Shown here piece after piece: positions 42,909 through 52,206 of a stretch of 64,000 nt of DNA (the first letter of the stretch is position 1; each line of letters opens with the position of its first letter). Made by a program: the position numbers and the translations under genes. Source of the stretch: PFJX01 sp963713085 (GTDB lineage: Bacteria; Pseudomonadota; Gammaproteobacteria; Burkholderiales; Thiobacillaceae); the NCBI GenBank assembly GCA_963713085.1, contig CAVQKQ010000014.1, positions 1 through 64,000 on the forward strand, read 5' to 3'. The notes beneath the pieces were generated by a model, which was given only the letters and a program-made list of their open reading frames with translations, was not told the DNA's origin and did not search any database.

Positions 42909-44168
42909 ATGGAAGAGTTGATGGCTGCCTTGGCGGGCCTGGCGCTGGGCCTGCTGATCCTGTTCTGGCAACGGGCACGCTGGCTGGCGGAGGCGGCCAG
43001 GCTGCGGGAGCAGGCGGCCGGCCTGGAGGCCCGGCTGGCCCAGGAAAACCGGAGCGAAGAGGAGAAACGCGACCTGCTGGCCCTGGCCGAAAAGCGGCTG
43101 GCGGATGCCTTCGGCACCGTGTCCGCCGATGCCCTGGCCCGCAACAACCAGGCCTTCCTGGACCTGGCCAAGCAGAATCTGGCGGTGTTCCAGGAGGGCG
43201 CCAAGGGCGATCTGGCCGCCCGCCAGCAAGCGGTGGAAGGCCTGGTGAAGCCGCTTTCCGAGGAATTGGCCAAGCTGGCCGGCCAGACCCAGGCCCTGGA
43301 GAAGGCCCGGGCCGAGAGCTACGGCCAGCTTTCCGAACAGGTGAAGGGACTGATGGACGCCCAGCAGGCCCTGCGCGGCGAAACCGGCCGTTTGGTCAAC
43401 GCCCTGCGCCGTCCCGAGGTGCGCGGCCGCTGGGGCGAGGTGCAGCTGAAGCGGGTGGTGGAAATGGCCGGCATGCAGGATCACTGCGACTTCTACGAGC
43501 AGGAAGCCGCGGCGGACGGCAGGCGTCCCGACATGCTGGTGCGCCTGCCCGGCGGCAAGACCCTGGTGCTGGATTCCAAAGCGCCGGTGGCGGCCTTCCT
43601 GGAGGCGGCCGAGGCCGAGGGGGAAGAGGTCCGGGGCAGGGCGCTGGTCCGCTTTGCCCAGCACGTGCGCACCCACATCCAGCAGCTTTCCGCCAAGACC
43701 TATTGGGACCAGTTCGAGCAGGCCCCGGAGTTCGTGGTCATGTTCCTGCCCGGGGAATCCTTCTTCAGCGCGGCCCTGCAGCAGGATCCGGAGCTGATCG
43801 AATACGCCAGCGAGCGCAAGGTGATCCTGGCCACCCCCACCACCCTGCTGGCCCTGCTCAAGGCGGTCTACTACGGCTGGCGCCAGGAGGCCCTGACGGA
43901 CAACGCGCGCCAGGTGAGCCTGCTGGGCGCCCAGCTTTATGAACGCCTGACCAAGCTGGCGGAGCACTGGAACGGGGTGGGCAAGAACCTGGGCCAGGCG
44001 GTGAAGGCCTACAACGATGCCACGGGTTCCCTGGAGTCGCGGGTAATGGTGACGGCGCGCAAGTTCGAGGAGTTGCGGGTGGCGCCGGAAGGCAAGGCCA
44101 TCCCCCCGTCCGGGCCGGTGGAACAGGCGCCGCGCAGCCTGCAGGCCCCCGAATTCATGGACGATTGA
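42909..44168 (+). CDS. rmuC: DNA recombination protein RmuC
   Basis: A 419-residue protein: an N-terminal helix, a long coiled coil to about 170, and the RmuC nuclease-like domain (RPEVRGRWGEVQLKRVVEMAGM, then DMLVRLPGGKTLVLDSKAP and VMFLPGESFFSAAL). RmuC limits inversion at short repeats in E. coli. It is followed 9 bp later by a transporter gene. Confidence 0.93.
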   Translation: MEELMAALAGLALGLLILFWQRARWLAEAARLREQAAGLEARLAQENRSEEEKRDLLALAEKRLADAFGTVSADALARNNQAFLDLAKQNLAVFQEGAKGDLAARQQAVEGLVKPLSEELAKLAGQTQALEKARAESYGQLSEQVKGLMDAQQALRGETGRLVNALRRPEVRGRWGEVQLKRVVEMAGMQDHCDFYEQEAAADGRRPDMLVRLPGGKTLVLDSKAPVAAFLEAAEAEGEEVRGRALVRFAQHVRTHIQQLSAKTYWDQFEQAPEFVVMFLPGESFFSAALQQDPELIEYASERKVILATPTTLLALLKAVYYGWRQEALTDNARQVSLLGAQLYERLTKLAEHWNGVGKNLGQAVKAYNDATGSLESRVMVTARKFEELRVAPEGKAIPPSGPVEQAPRSLQAPEFMDD

Positions 44169-44177
44169 GAGGCCTCT

Positions 44178-45041
44178 TTGGGTTCCGCCTGGATGCTGGT
44201 GGCCGGCCTGTGCTTCGCCCTGATGAGCGTGATCGTGAAGCTGGCCGGGCAATGGTTTTCCGGCGTGGAGCTGGTGTTCTACCGCTCCCTGTTCGGATTG
44301 CTGGCCATCGTCGGCACCCTGATGTTTCGTCACGGCGCCTTGGGCGGCCGCCACCTGTTCGGGGCGCACACCGGGTTGCACATCCGCCGTGGCCTGGTGG
44401 GCTTCGTCGCCCTGGCCACGTTCTTCTATACCCTCACCGTGCTGCCGGTATCCGTGGCGGTGACCCTGAATTACGCCTCGCCCCTGTTCCTGGCCGTGCT
44501 GATGCCCTGGCAATTGCAGGAGCATCCCAGCCGAGCCCAGTACCGGGCCGTGCTGCTGGGGTTCGTGGGTGTGCTGCTGTTGCTGCGTCCCTGGCAGGCA
44601 GGGGTGTCCGATCTGCTGGCCGGATTGGTGGGCCTGTTCTCCGGGGTGATGGCGGCATTCGCCTATATCCATGTTCGCCGCCTGGGGCAGCTGCATGAGC
44701 CGGAATGGCGCACGGTGTTCTGGTTCGCCGCGGTGGGCGTGATAGGGGCCGGCGCGGTGACCTCGCTGACCGGTTGGCACGCGGTATCCTGGCGCCAGGT
44801 CGGCTGGCTGTTAAGCCTGGGTGGTCTGGCCACCTTGGGGCAACTGGCCATGACCCGGGCCTACCGCACGGGGAAAACCGTCGTGGTGGCGAGCTTCGCT
44901 TTCAGTACGGTGTTGTTCAGTAGTATCCTCGACCTATGGTTCCTGAATCAGCGGTTGCCACTGGTTGCCGGCCTGGGGATAGGCCTGATCGTGGTGGGGG
45001 GCATCAGGGCCGCGCAATTGAGTCTCGGAGAGAAGACATGA
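44178..45041 (+). CDS. EamA/DMT-superfamily transporter
   Basis: A 287-residue integral membrane protein with about ten helices in two EamA repeats (CFALMSVIVKLAGQWFSGVELVFYRSL and later ATLGQLAMTRAYRTGKTVVVASF). Start is TTG 44178 after GAGAGG; an ATG at 44193 is in frame. Substrate unknown; DMT proteins export metabolites or amino acids. Its stop overlaps the next gene (ATGA). Confidence 0.83.
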   Translation: MGSAWMLVAGLCFALMSVIVKLAGQWFSGVELVFYRSLFGLLAIVGTLMFRHGALGGRHLFGAHTGLHIRRGLVGFVALATFFYTLTVLPVSVAVTLNYASPLFLAVLMPWQLQEHPSRAQYRAVLLGFVGVLLLLRPWQAGVSDLLAGLVGLFSGVMAAFAYIHVRRLGQLHEPEWRTVFWFAAVGVIGAGAVTSLTGWHAVSWRQVGWLLSLGGLATLGQLAMTRAYRTGKTVVVASFAFSTVLFSSILDLWFLNQRLPLVAGLGIGLIVVGGIRAAQLSLGEKT

Positions 45042-45385
45042 TCGCAACGGCGGTACAGGGGAATCTGATCAGCATGTCCGTCATGGGTGAATTCACCCTG
45101 GCCGACTACAAGGATTTCGAGCAGCAGGTGGCCTACGGCATCGAGTTTCACGGCGGCGTGAACCTGCTGGTGGACCTGCGCGACATGGTGGGATACACCC
45201 TGGACGTGGCATGGGAAGAGATCAGGTTCTCCCGGGAGCACCGCTACGATTTCCGCAAGATCGCGGTGGTCACCAACGACGACATCATGATTTGGCTATC
45301 CTGGCTCAACCGCCTGTTCGTGGACGCTGAAATCCGGGTGTTCGACGAACCGGGGATCGCCCTGGAGTGGCTGCAATCGGCCTGA
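45038..45385 (+). CDS. STAS/SpoIIAA-like protein
   Basis: A 115-residue protein of the SpoIIAA-like (STAS) type: GEFTLADYKDFEQQV, GGVNLLVDLRDMVGYTLDVAWEEI, and VTNDDIMIWLSWLNRLF. No obvious phosphorylatable Ser/Asn loop of anti-sigma antagonists. Overlaps the transporter gene and lies 12 bp before the large GGDEF-EAL gene, so all three may be co-transcribed. Confidence 0.75.
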   Translation: MIATAVQGNLISMSVMGEFTLADYKDFEQQVAYGIEFHGGVNLLVDLRDMVGYTLDVAWEEIRFSREHRYDFRKIAVVTNDDIMIWLSWLNRLFVDAEIRVFDEPGIALEWLQSA

Positions 45386-45397
45386 TCGATACCCATC

Positions 45398-48214
45398 GTG
45401 GCTAAGCGAAATTTCGCCGCCCACCTGGGCTGGTTGGCGGTCGGGGCGTGGACCCTGGTCATGGGGATCTCCCTGGCCTGGAATATTTACCACGACGAAG
45501 CGCAACTGATGGACCAGGCCCGTGCCGAGGCCAAGGCCAATTTCGACAAGGACATCACCTTCCGCCGCTGGGTGACCATGCATGGCGGGGTCTATGTCCC
45601 CGTGACCCCGGAGCAGCAGCCCATTCCCTGGCTGAAACATCTCCCGGACCGGGATGTGGTGACCCGGGACGGCAAGCTGCTGACCTTGCTGAACCCGGCT
45701 ACCATGTTGCGCCAGATGATGGATCGCTACGGCAATGCCTACGGCATCAAGGGGCGCATCACCGGCTTGAAATACCTGAATCCGGCCAATGCCCCGGATT
45801 CCTGGGAAAGGGAGCAGCTCCTCGCCTTCCAGCGCGGTGAACGCAAGGAATCCTGGGCGGTATCGGACATCGACGGCAGATCGTACCTGCGTTATTTCCA
45901 GGCCGTGTACATGGAGCCGGGGTGCATCAAGTGCCATGCCGTGCTGGGCTACACCCGGGTCGGGGAATTGCGCGGCGGCATCGGTGTGAACCTGCCCCTG
46001 GCGCACTATCACAACCTTCATTCGACAAATGTCCTTGGCTTCAGCACCGGCCATGTGCTGATCTGGCTGATGGGTCTGATCGGCATTACCTGGGCGGGGC
46101 GCCAGCAGGATCTGCGCGCCAGGGAACTGGAAAGGGCCGTGGCGGCCCTACGTGCCAGCGAGAAACGTTTCGACCTGGCCGTGAACGGGGCGGAGGAAGG
46201 CGTCTGGGATCTGGAGGTGGCGACCGGGAAGATGTACCGGTCCAAGCGCATGTGCGAAATGCTGGGATTTACCGAGGAGGAGCTTTTCCCCAGCCTGAAT
46301 ACCTGGAAATCACTCATGCACCCGGATGACAGGGATGCCGTGCTGGCCGCGTTGCAGTCCCACATCGAGGGGAAAACGCCCCGCTTCGAGGCGGTGTTTC
46401 GCGCGGTCCACAAGGACGGCAGCTATCGCTGGATCCTGAGCCGGGGTCGTGCCATTCACGATGCCTCGGGCCGCACCGTCCGGGTGGTCGGCGTGCACAG
46501 CGACATCACCGAGCGCAAGGCCATGGAGGCCCAGCTGTTCGAGGAAAAGGAGCGCGCCCAGGTCACCCTGGCTTCCATCGGCGATGCGGTGCTCACCACC
46601 GATGCCGAGGGGTTTGTCACATTCATGAACGGGGTGGCGGAGCGGCTGACCGGTTGGAAACTGGCTGAAGCCTTGAAAGCCCCGGTGGAAACGGTGGTCT
46701 CGCTGCTCGACGAGGAAACCCGGCAATCCATGCCCCACCCGGTGGAACGCTGCCGGGCCGGCGCGCAAATCGTGGAACTGGCCGGCAACACCCTGCTGAT
46801 CAACCGGGATGGCCACGAGATCTCCATCCAGGATTCCGCGGCGCCCATCCTGAATCGGGAAGGGCAGCTCATCGGCGTGGTCATGGTGTTCCGCGATGTG
46901 AGCGAATCACGCGAAATGGCGCGCCAGATGTCCTGGCAAATCGCCCATGATGCGCTGACCGGCCTGGTCTCCCGGCGCGAGTTCGAGCGTCGCCTTGGTC
47001 TCCTGGTCGAGGATGCCCATCATTCGGGCCAGCAACATGCCCTGCTGTATCTCGATCTGGACAACTTCAAGATCGTCAATGACGTCTGCGGCCATCTTGC
47101 CGGCGACGAGTTGCTGAAGCAGCTGGCCTCCCAGATGTCGGCCCGGATGCGAAGAAACGATACGCTGGCCCGTTTGGGCGGGGACGAGTTCGCCGCCCTG
47201 CTGGAAAACTGTCCGGTGGAAATCGCCCTGGAGATCGCCAACAAGCTGCGCCTCACCGTCGCGGCGTTCCATTTCGAATGGGACAACAAGACATTGGAAG
47301 TCGGCGTATCCATCGGCGTCGTGGTGGTGAATGCCGATACGGCCAGCATGGTGGATGCGCTGTCCGCTGCGGATGTGGCCTGCTATGCGGCCAAGGAAGG
47401 GGGGCGCAACCGGGTGCAGCTCTACACCAACGCCGACCCGGCCAGTGTCAGCAAGCACCTGGACCTGCATCTGGCGGCGGATATCCGTTCGGCGGTGAGC
47501 GTGGGACGCTTCGAACTCTATGCCCAGGAGATCCTTTCGCTGCAGAACAAACCCGGGCGCTATTTCGAAGTGCTGGTGCGCATGGTCGACAGTTACGGAA
47601 AGCTGATCCAGCCTGGATTGTTCATCACCACCGCGGAACGCTATGGATTGATGCCGGAAATCGATCTATGGGTGGTTAAGCAGGCGCTGGCCCTGTTGGC
47701 CCAGGCAGGGAGCGGGGCGCAGGATGTGCGGCTGGCCATCAACCTGTCAGGACTGTGCTTCGGCGATCTGGCCATGAGCGAGCGGGTGCGCGAACTGGTG
47801 GTTCAATCCGAGGTGGACCCCGCCCGGATCACCTTCGAGATCACGGAAACCGCAGCGGTGACCCTTCTCTCCCATGCGGCACGGGTGATGCGTGAATTGG
47901 GCAGCTTGGGGTGCCGCTTCGCCCTGGACGATTTCGGCAGCGGCATGTCCTCCTTCGCCTACCTCAAGGCGCTCCCGGTCAACACCCTGAAGATCGACGG
48001 CGCATTCGTGCGGGAGATGCTGGCGAGTCCGACCGACAAGGCCTTCGTCGAGGCCATCCATCACGTGGCCCATACCCTGGGCATGGAAACCGTGGCGGAA
48101 TTCGCCGAATCCCAGGAAATCGTGGAGGCCTTGCGCGCCATCGGCATCGACTATGCCCAAGGCTACGCAGTCGCCAAACCCCGTCAGCTGGAGGCGGTGC
48201 TGCGCGGCGAGTGA
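45398..48214 (+). CDS. Haem-domain/PAS/PAS/GGDEF/EAL cyclic-di-GMP protein
   Basis: A 938-residue inner-membrane signalling protein, GTG start. Domains: TM helix (~10-30); periplasmic DUF3365/Tll0287-like domain with a covalent haem site CIKCH at 176-180; TM helix (~215); PAS (~250-380); second PAS (~390-505); GGDEF at 594-598 (LGGDEF); EAL-type domain from about 710 with EVLVR at 724. The GGDEF signature is complete. The EAL domain keeps the key residues (EVL, NLSG, FEITET, DDFGSG, KIDG, AEFAE, AQGY), so both synthesis and hydrolysis are possible. The haem suggests redox or gas sensing. Confidence 0.9.
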   Translation: MAKRNFAAHLGWLAVGAWTLVMGISLAWNIYHDEAQLMDQARAEAKANFDKDITFRRWVTMHGGVYVPVTPEQQPIPWLKHLPDRDVVTRDGKLLTLLNPATMLRQMMDRYGNAYGIKGRITGLKYLNPANAPDSWEREQLLAFQRGERKESWAVSDIDGRSYLRYFQAVYMEPGCIKCHAVLGYTRVGELRGGIGVNLPLAHYHNLHSTNVLGFSTGHVLIWLMGLIGITWAGRQQDLRARELERAVAALRASEKRFDLAVNGAEEGVWDLEVATGKMYRSKRMCEMLGFTEEELFPSLNTWKSLMHPDDRDAVLAALQSHIEGKTPRFEAVFRAVHKDGSYRWILSRGRAIHDASGRTVRVVGVHSDITERKAMEAQLFEEKERAQVTLASIGDAVLTTDAEGFVTFMNGVAERLTGWKLAEALKAPVETVVSLLDEETRQSMPHPVERCRAGAQIVELAGNTLLINRDGHEISIQDSAAPILNREGQLIGVVMVFRDVSESREMARQMSWQIAHDALTGLVSRREFERRLGLLVEDAHHSGQQHALLYLDLDNFKIVNDVCGHLAGDELLKQLASQMSARMRRNDTLARLGGDEFAALLENCPVEIALEIANKLRLTVAAFHFEWDNKTLEVGVSIGVVVVNADTASMVDALSAADVACYAAKEGGRNRVQLYTNADPASVSKHLDLHLAADIRSAVSVGRFELYAQEILSLQNKPGRYFEVLVRMVDSYGKLIQPGLFITTAERYGLMPEIDLWVVKQALALLAQAGSGAQDVRLAINLSGLCFGDLAMSERVRELVVQSEVDPARITFEITETAAVTLLSHAARVMRELGSLGCRFALDDFGSGMSSFAYLKALPVNTLKIDGAFVREMLASPTDKAFVEAIHHVAHTLGMETVAEFAESQEIVEALRAIGIDYAQGYAVAKPRQLEAVLRGE

Positions 48215-48236
48215 GGTCGGGCGCCACGAAGGGCGG

Positions 48237-48653
48237 TCATACCTCCACGACCTCGAAGTCGTGGCTCATCGCCGCGGTCTGGCCGAGCATGATGCTGGCG
48301 GAGCAGTATTTCTCGGCGGAGAGCTTGATGGCCCGTTCCACCATCTCGGGTTTCAAATCGCGGCCGCTGACGATGAAATGCATATGGATACTGGTGAACA
48401 CCTTGGGGTGGTCCGCGGCCCGCTCGGCGGAAATTGCCACCTCGCAGTCGGTCACGTCCTGGCGGCTTTTTTGCAGGATCATGATCACGTCGATGGAGGT
48501 GCAGCCACCCGCCCCCAGCAGCAGCATCTCCATGGGGCGCGGGCCCAGGTTGCGGCCGCCCACCTCGGGTGCGCCGTCCATGACAATGGCATGGCCGCTG
48601 GCGGATTCGCCCATGAAGGCGATGCCTTCGATCCATTTGACGCGTGCTTTCAT
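48237..48653 (-). CDS. OsmC-family protein
   Basis: A 138-residue protein with the two redox Cys of OsmC/Ohr proteins: C51 in GAGGCTSIDV and C117 in LSAEKYCSAS, and MEMLLLG. It reduces organic hydroperoxides or acts on related thiols. Convergent with the GGDEF-EAL gene with a 22-bp gap. Confidence 0.87.
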   Translation of the reverse strand: MKARVKWIEGIAFMGESASGHAIVMDGAPEVGGRNLGPRPMEMLLLGAGGCTSIDVIMILQKSRQDVTDCEVAISAERAADHPKVFTSIHMHFIVSGRDLKPEMVERAIKLSAEKYCSASIMLGQTAAMSHDFEVVEV

Positions 48654-48682
48654 TGCATTGGCTCCTTGAGATCAACTTGCGG

Positions 48683-49432
48683 TTAATTGCGGATTCGGTA
48701 CCAGAGTATGCCAAGCCACTCGTGGCTCGCCAGATAACTGTTGTAGAGGGCTTTGGCATCGGGGATGAAGTCGAACACCTCCGGCTCACCCGGAAGTTTC
48801 TGGCCGATGCCGGCTGGGATGACCGTGAAGCCGGCATCCTGGAATTCGGGTATTGCTCGTGCCAGGTGCCAGGCATGACTGACCAGGTAGATGCGCTTGA
48901 TGCCGGCCCGATGCAGGAGCTCCGCCGATAAGCGGGCATTTTCCCGGGTGTTGCGGGACCGGTTCTCCACCCAGCGTACCGGGATGCGGAATTCGTTCTG
49001 CAACACGTCGCGCATCAGGTCCCCTTCCGGGACGTGCTCCCCATCCGGCGAACCGCCGGTGACCAGGACGGGTTTCCCGAGTCGGCGCGCCAGGAAGGCG
49101 CCATAGCGCAGCCGTTCCAGGGTGAAAGATTTGACCGTGTCCCCGCCATACTCCAATGAGTTCTTGATGCTGCCGCCGCCCAGGATGACGATGGCATCCG
49201 CCTCGCTGCCGGTGATCGGTACCGGTCTTGGCATCAGGCTTTCAAGGTATTTTTCCGCGATCAGCGGCGTGGATAACAGCCACAGCCCCAGCAAACTGAA
49301 GGCGAGCAAGGACTTGCCCAATTTTGGGCGCCGTTTCAGCAAGAGCCATCCCGCGGCACCCACGATCAATAAGTTGAATGGGGGAAGCAGGAAGGCCGCA
49401 GTGAAGTTGGTCAGCAACCAGGACAGGGACAT
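48683..49432 (-). CDS. YdcF/ElyC-like protein (DUF218)
   Basis: A 249-residue inner-membrane protein: two N-terminal helices and a DUF218 domain with AIVILGGGSIKNSLEYGGDT, VLVTGGSP and SRNTRENA. ElyC/YdcF-type proteins affect envelope/peptidoglycan precursor metabolism. I chose ATG 49432; a TTG five codons upstream is possible. Upstream of rplM, divergent. Confidence 0.82.
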   Translation of the reverse strand: MSLSWLLTNFTAAFLLPPFNLLIVGAAGWLLLKRRPKLGKSLLAFSLLGLWLLSTPLIAEKYLESLMPRPVPITGSEADAIVILGGGSIKNSLEYGGDTVKSFTLERLRYGAFLARRLGKPVLVTGGSPDGEHVPEGDLMRDVLQNEFRIPVRWVENRSRNTRENARLSAELLHRAGIKRIYLVSHAWHLARAIPEFQDAGFTVIPAGIGQKLPGEPEVFDFIPDAKALYNSYLASHEWLGILWYRIRN

Positions 49433-49499
49433 GGGGGGATTATCCAAACTATCGGTCCTGGCCGGAATCCCATCCGGGTTAATCCAAGCAAACTCCTGT

Positions 49500-49529
49500 T
49501 TGACAGGGCGGACTGAACGCCCATAGAAT
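49500..49529 (+). promoter_or_regulatory. Sigma-70-type promoter for rplM-rpsI
   Basis: TTGACA (49500-49505), 18-bp spacer, TAGAAT (49524-49529), 38 bp before the rplM ATG. A strong match, as expected for ribosomal protein genes. Confidence 0.75.
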
Positions 49530-49566
49530 CCACGGCTTTCTGCAGTCCCCCTTTCTGGAACACGAC

Positions 49567-49995
49567 ATGAAGACCTTCTCCGCCAAACCCCACGAGGTCC
49601 AGCATGGCTGGTATCTGGTGGATGGTACCGACAAGGTGCTGGGCCGCCTGGCCTCCGAGATCGCCCGCCGTCTGCGCGGCAAGCACAAGGCCATCTATAC
49701 CCCCCACGTGGACACCGGCGACTACATCGTCGTGGTGAACGTCGACAAGATCCGGGTGACCGGCAACAAGGCCCAGGACAAGAAGTATTTCAGCCACAGC
49801 ACCTATCCGGGCGGCATCTACGAAACAACCTTCTCCAAGATGCAGGACCGTTTCCCCGGCCGCGCATTGGAAAAGGCCGTCAAAGGCATGCTGCCCAAGG
49901 GACCCCTGGGTTACGCCATGATCAAGAAGCTGAAGGTCTATGCCGGCACCGAGCATCCCCACACCGCCCAGCAGCCCAAAGCGCTGGAAATCTGA
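49567..49995 (+). CDS. rplM: 50S ribosomal protein L13
   Basis: A 142-residue L13: MKTFSAKPHEVQHGWYLVDG, VLGRLASEIARRLRGKHK, YFSHSTYPGG and the RALEKAVKGMLPKGPLG segment. Length and order with rpsI (11 bp downstream) are universal. It binds 23S rRNA early in assembly. Confidence 0.97.
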   Translation: MKTFSAKPHEVQHGWYLVDGTDKVLGRLASEIARRLRGKHKAIYTPHVDTGDYIVVVNVDKIRVTGNKAQDKKYFSHSTYPGGIYETTFSKMQDRFPGRALEKAVKGMLPKGPLGYAMIKKLKVYAGTEHPHTAQQPKALEI

Positions 49996-50006
49996 GGTAA
50001 GCGAAT

Positions 50007-50399
50007 ATGATCGGTAATTACTACTACGGTACCGGCCGCCGCAAGAGTTCCGTGGCCCGCGTGTTCATGAAGGCCGGCTCCGGCAACATCATCGTCAACG
50101 GCAAGCCCGTGGACGAGTACTTCGCCCGGGAGACCGGCCGCATGGTGGTGCGCCAGCCCCTCATGCTCACCGAGCGCAACAGCGGCCTGGATATCATGGT
50201 GAACGTGGCCGGAGGCGGCGAGAGCGGGCAGGCAGGCGCCATACGGCACGGCATTACCCGCGCCCTGATCGAATATGATGCGGGCCTGAAAGGCATGCTC
50301 AAGAAGGCCGGCTTCGTGACCCGCGATGCCCGAGAAGTGGAACGCAAGAAGGTCGGTCTGCGCAAGGCGCGGCGGCGGAAGCAGTTCTCCAAGCGCTAA
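50007..50399 (+). CDS. rpsI: 30S ribosomal protein S9
   Basis: A 130-residue S9: GTGRRKSSVARVF, NIIVNGKPVDEYF, and the basic tail KARRRKQFSKR that reaches the P-site tRNA. It is the second gene of the rplM-rpsI operon, closed by a terminator. Confidence 0.97.
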   Translation: MIGNYYYGTGRRKSSVARVFMKAGSGNIIVNGKPVDEYFARETGRMVVRQPLMLTERNSGLDIMVNVAGGGESGQAGAIRHGITRALIEYDAGLKGMLKKAGFVTRDAREVERKKVGLRKARRRKQFSKR

Positions 50400-50414
50400 C
50401 TGGTTTGGATCTGC

Positions 50415-50445
50415 AAAAAGCCGCCCAAGTCCGGGCGGCTTTTTT
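50415..50445 (+). terminator. Rho-independent terminator of rplM-rpsI
   Basis: Stem AGCCGCCC/GGGCGGCT with an AAGTCC loop, flanked by A-run and T-run. Starts 16 bp after the rpsI stop. Confidence 0.88.
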
Positions 50446-50483
50446 CTTGGCACGGGTACATTGTCTCTGGAGGTAGGTGTTTC

Positions 50484-51512
50484 ATGATCAAGATCGGCAT
50501 CGTCGGCGGCACCGGATACACCGGCGTGGAATTGCTCCGGCTCCTGGCGCAGCACCCGGAAGCGGAACTGGTGGCCATCACCTCGCGCAAGGAGACGGGC
50601 ATGCCCGTGGCGGACATGTTCCCATCCCTGCGCAGCCGCGTTTCCCTGGCATTCTCCTCGCCCGAGGAAGCCCCTCTGAAATCCTGTGACGTGGTGTTCT
50701 TCGCCACCCCCAACGGTGTCGCCATGCAACAGACCCGGGAATTGCTGGATGCGGGCGTCAAGGTCATCGATCTGGCCGCCGATTTCCGCATCCAGGACAT
50801 CGCCGAATGGTCCAAGTGGTATGGCATGGAGCACGCCTGTCCGGATCTGGTGGCGGAGGCGGTGTACGGTCTGCCCGAGATCAACCGGGACAAGATCAAA
50901 GGGGCGCGGCTGATAGCCAATCCCGGCTGCTATCCAACCGCCGTGCAACTGGGTTTCCTGCCCCTTCTGGAAGCAGGCGTGGTGGATACCTCCTGGATGG
51001 TCGCGGATTGCAAGTCCGGCGTGTCGGGGGCGGGCCGCAAGGCCGAGATCCAGACCCTGTTCGCCGAGGCCACGGACAGCTTCAAGGCCTATGCCGTGTC
51101 CGGTCATCGCCATTGGCCGGAGATCCGCCAGGGCCTGGGACGCATGGCGAGACATGACGTGGGTCTGACCTTCGTTCCCCATCTGACCCCACTGGTGCGC
51201 GGCATCCATGCCACGCTCTATGCCAGGCTCAACAAGGATGTGGATTTGCAGGCCTTGTACGAGGCGCGCTATGCCGGCGAATATTTTGTCGACGTGTTGC
51301 CCGCCAAGACCCACCCAGAGACCCGTTCCGTGCGCGCTTCCAACCTGTGCCGCATCGCCGTGCATCGGCCCCAGGGCGGCGACACCGTGGTGGTATTGTC
51401 GGTGATCGATAACCTGGTTAAGGGGGCGTCCGGCCAGGCGGTCCAGAACATGAACCTCATGTTCCGCCTGCCGGAAAACACGGGTCTCACCCAATTGCCG
51501 GTATCGCCTTGA
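50484..51512 (+). CDS. argC: N-acetyl-gamma-glutamyl-phosphate reductase
   Basis: A 342-residue enzyme of arginine synthesis reducing N-acetylglutamyl phosphate. Rossmann start IGIVGGTGYTGVELLRLL, the catalytic Cys149 in NPGCYPT, and HRHWPEI/FVPHLTPLVRGI near the C-terminus. A stand-alone gene after the rps terminator. Confidence 0.95.
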   Translation: MIKIGIVGGTGYTGVELLRLLAQHPEAELVAITSRKETGMPVADMFPSLRSRVSLAFSSPEEAPLKSCDVVFFATPNGVAMQQTRELLDAGVKVIDLAADFRIQDIAEWSKWYGMEHACPDLVAEAVYGLPEINRDKIKGARLIANPGCYPTAVQLGFLPLLEAGVVDTSWMVADCKSGVSGAGRKAEIQTLFAEATDSFKAYAVSGHRHWPEIRQGLGRMARHDVGLTFVPHLTPLVRGIHATLYARLNKDVDLQALYEARYAGEYFVDVLPAKTHPETRSVRASNLCRIAVHRPQGGDTVVVLSVIDNLVKGASGQAVQNMNLMFRLPENTGLTQLPVSP

Positions 51513-51609
51513 TTTTTTACGAGCTAGTCCCCATTTCCACCATGGTTGACGGGAGCCATGGTGGCCCCAATAATGCACCGCATACCTATTTGTTTTGAAA
51601 GGATCCAAC

Positions 51610-51957
51610 ATGAATGCCGCTACCGAAATGAGCCCCTTCAATTTCACCGACAGCGCCGCCGACAAGGTGAAGTCGCTGATTGAGGAAGAGGGCAATCCCG
51701 AACTGAAGCTGCGCGTGTTCGTGACGGGCGGCGGCTGCTCCGGCTTCCAGTATGGCTTCACCTTCGATGAGGTGACCAATGAGGACGACATGGTCATGCA
51801 GAAGAATGGCGTGACGCTGCTGATCGATCCCATGAGCATGCAGTACATGATGGGGGCCGAGATCGATTACACGGAAGGCCTGGAAGGCGCCCAGTTCGTC
51901 ATCAAGAACCCCAATGCCGTCTCCACCTGCGGCTGCGGCTCCTCCTTCTCGGTCTGA
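51610..51957 (+). CDS. erpA: Iron-sulfur insertion protein ErpA
   Basis: A 115-residue A-type carrier with the three Cys of the family: C43 in GGCSGFQYGF and C107/C109 in TCGCGSSF. It delivers [Fe-S] clusters to apoproteins. AAAGGATCC precedes the ATG. A hairpin follows before yacG. Confidence 0.93.
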   Translation: MNAATEMSPFNFTDSAADKVKSLIEEEGNPELKLRVFVTGGGCSGFQYGFTFDEVTNEDDMVMQKNGVTLLIDPMSMQYMMGAEIDYTEGLEGAQFVIKNPNAVSTCGCGSSFSV

Positions 51958-51972
51958 TCCGGCCAAGTCAAC

Positions 51973-51998
51973 AAGGGCGGCGTTAGCCGCCCTTTTCG
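51973..51998 (+). terminator. Terminator/attenuator between erpA and yacG
   Basis: Perfect 9-bp stem AAGGGCGGC/GCCGCCCTT around GTTA, followed by TTCGTTT. It ends only 14 bp before the yacG start, so it may also sit in that leader. Confidence 0.7.
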
Positions 51999-52011
51999 TT
52001 TCGGAACCGTG

Positions 52012-52197
52012 ATGATGCAGACATATAAGGTGGTGGCCTGTCCCACCTGCGGCAAGGAAGTGGAATGGCGTCCGGAAAACGCCTGGCGGCCGTTTTGCAG
52101 CGAACGTTGCAAGCTGATCGATCTGGGCGAGTGGGCCACGGAGTCATACCGGGTGCCGGCCGGGCAGGGCGACAATCCTTCCCAGGATGAGGAATAG
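52012..52197 (+). CDS. yacG: DNA gyrase inhibitor YacG
   Basis: A 61-residue zinc protein with the four Cys of YacG (ACPTCGK and FCSERCKLIDLGEW). YacG binds GyrB and inhibits supercoiling. Start at ATG 52012; a GTG one codon upstream is possible. Confidence 0.93.
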   Translation: MMQTYKVVACPTCGKEVEWRPENAWRPFCSERCKLIDLGEWATESYRVPAGQGDNPSQDEE

Positions 52198-52206
52198 TTT
52201 TTCCCG

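Noticed and set aside
42891..44780. Long 629-codon frame antisense to rmuC
   Set aside because: Shadow of rmuC; Gln/His/Gly-rich translation with no domain.
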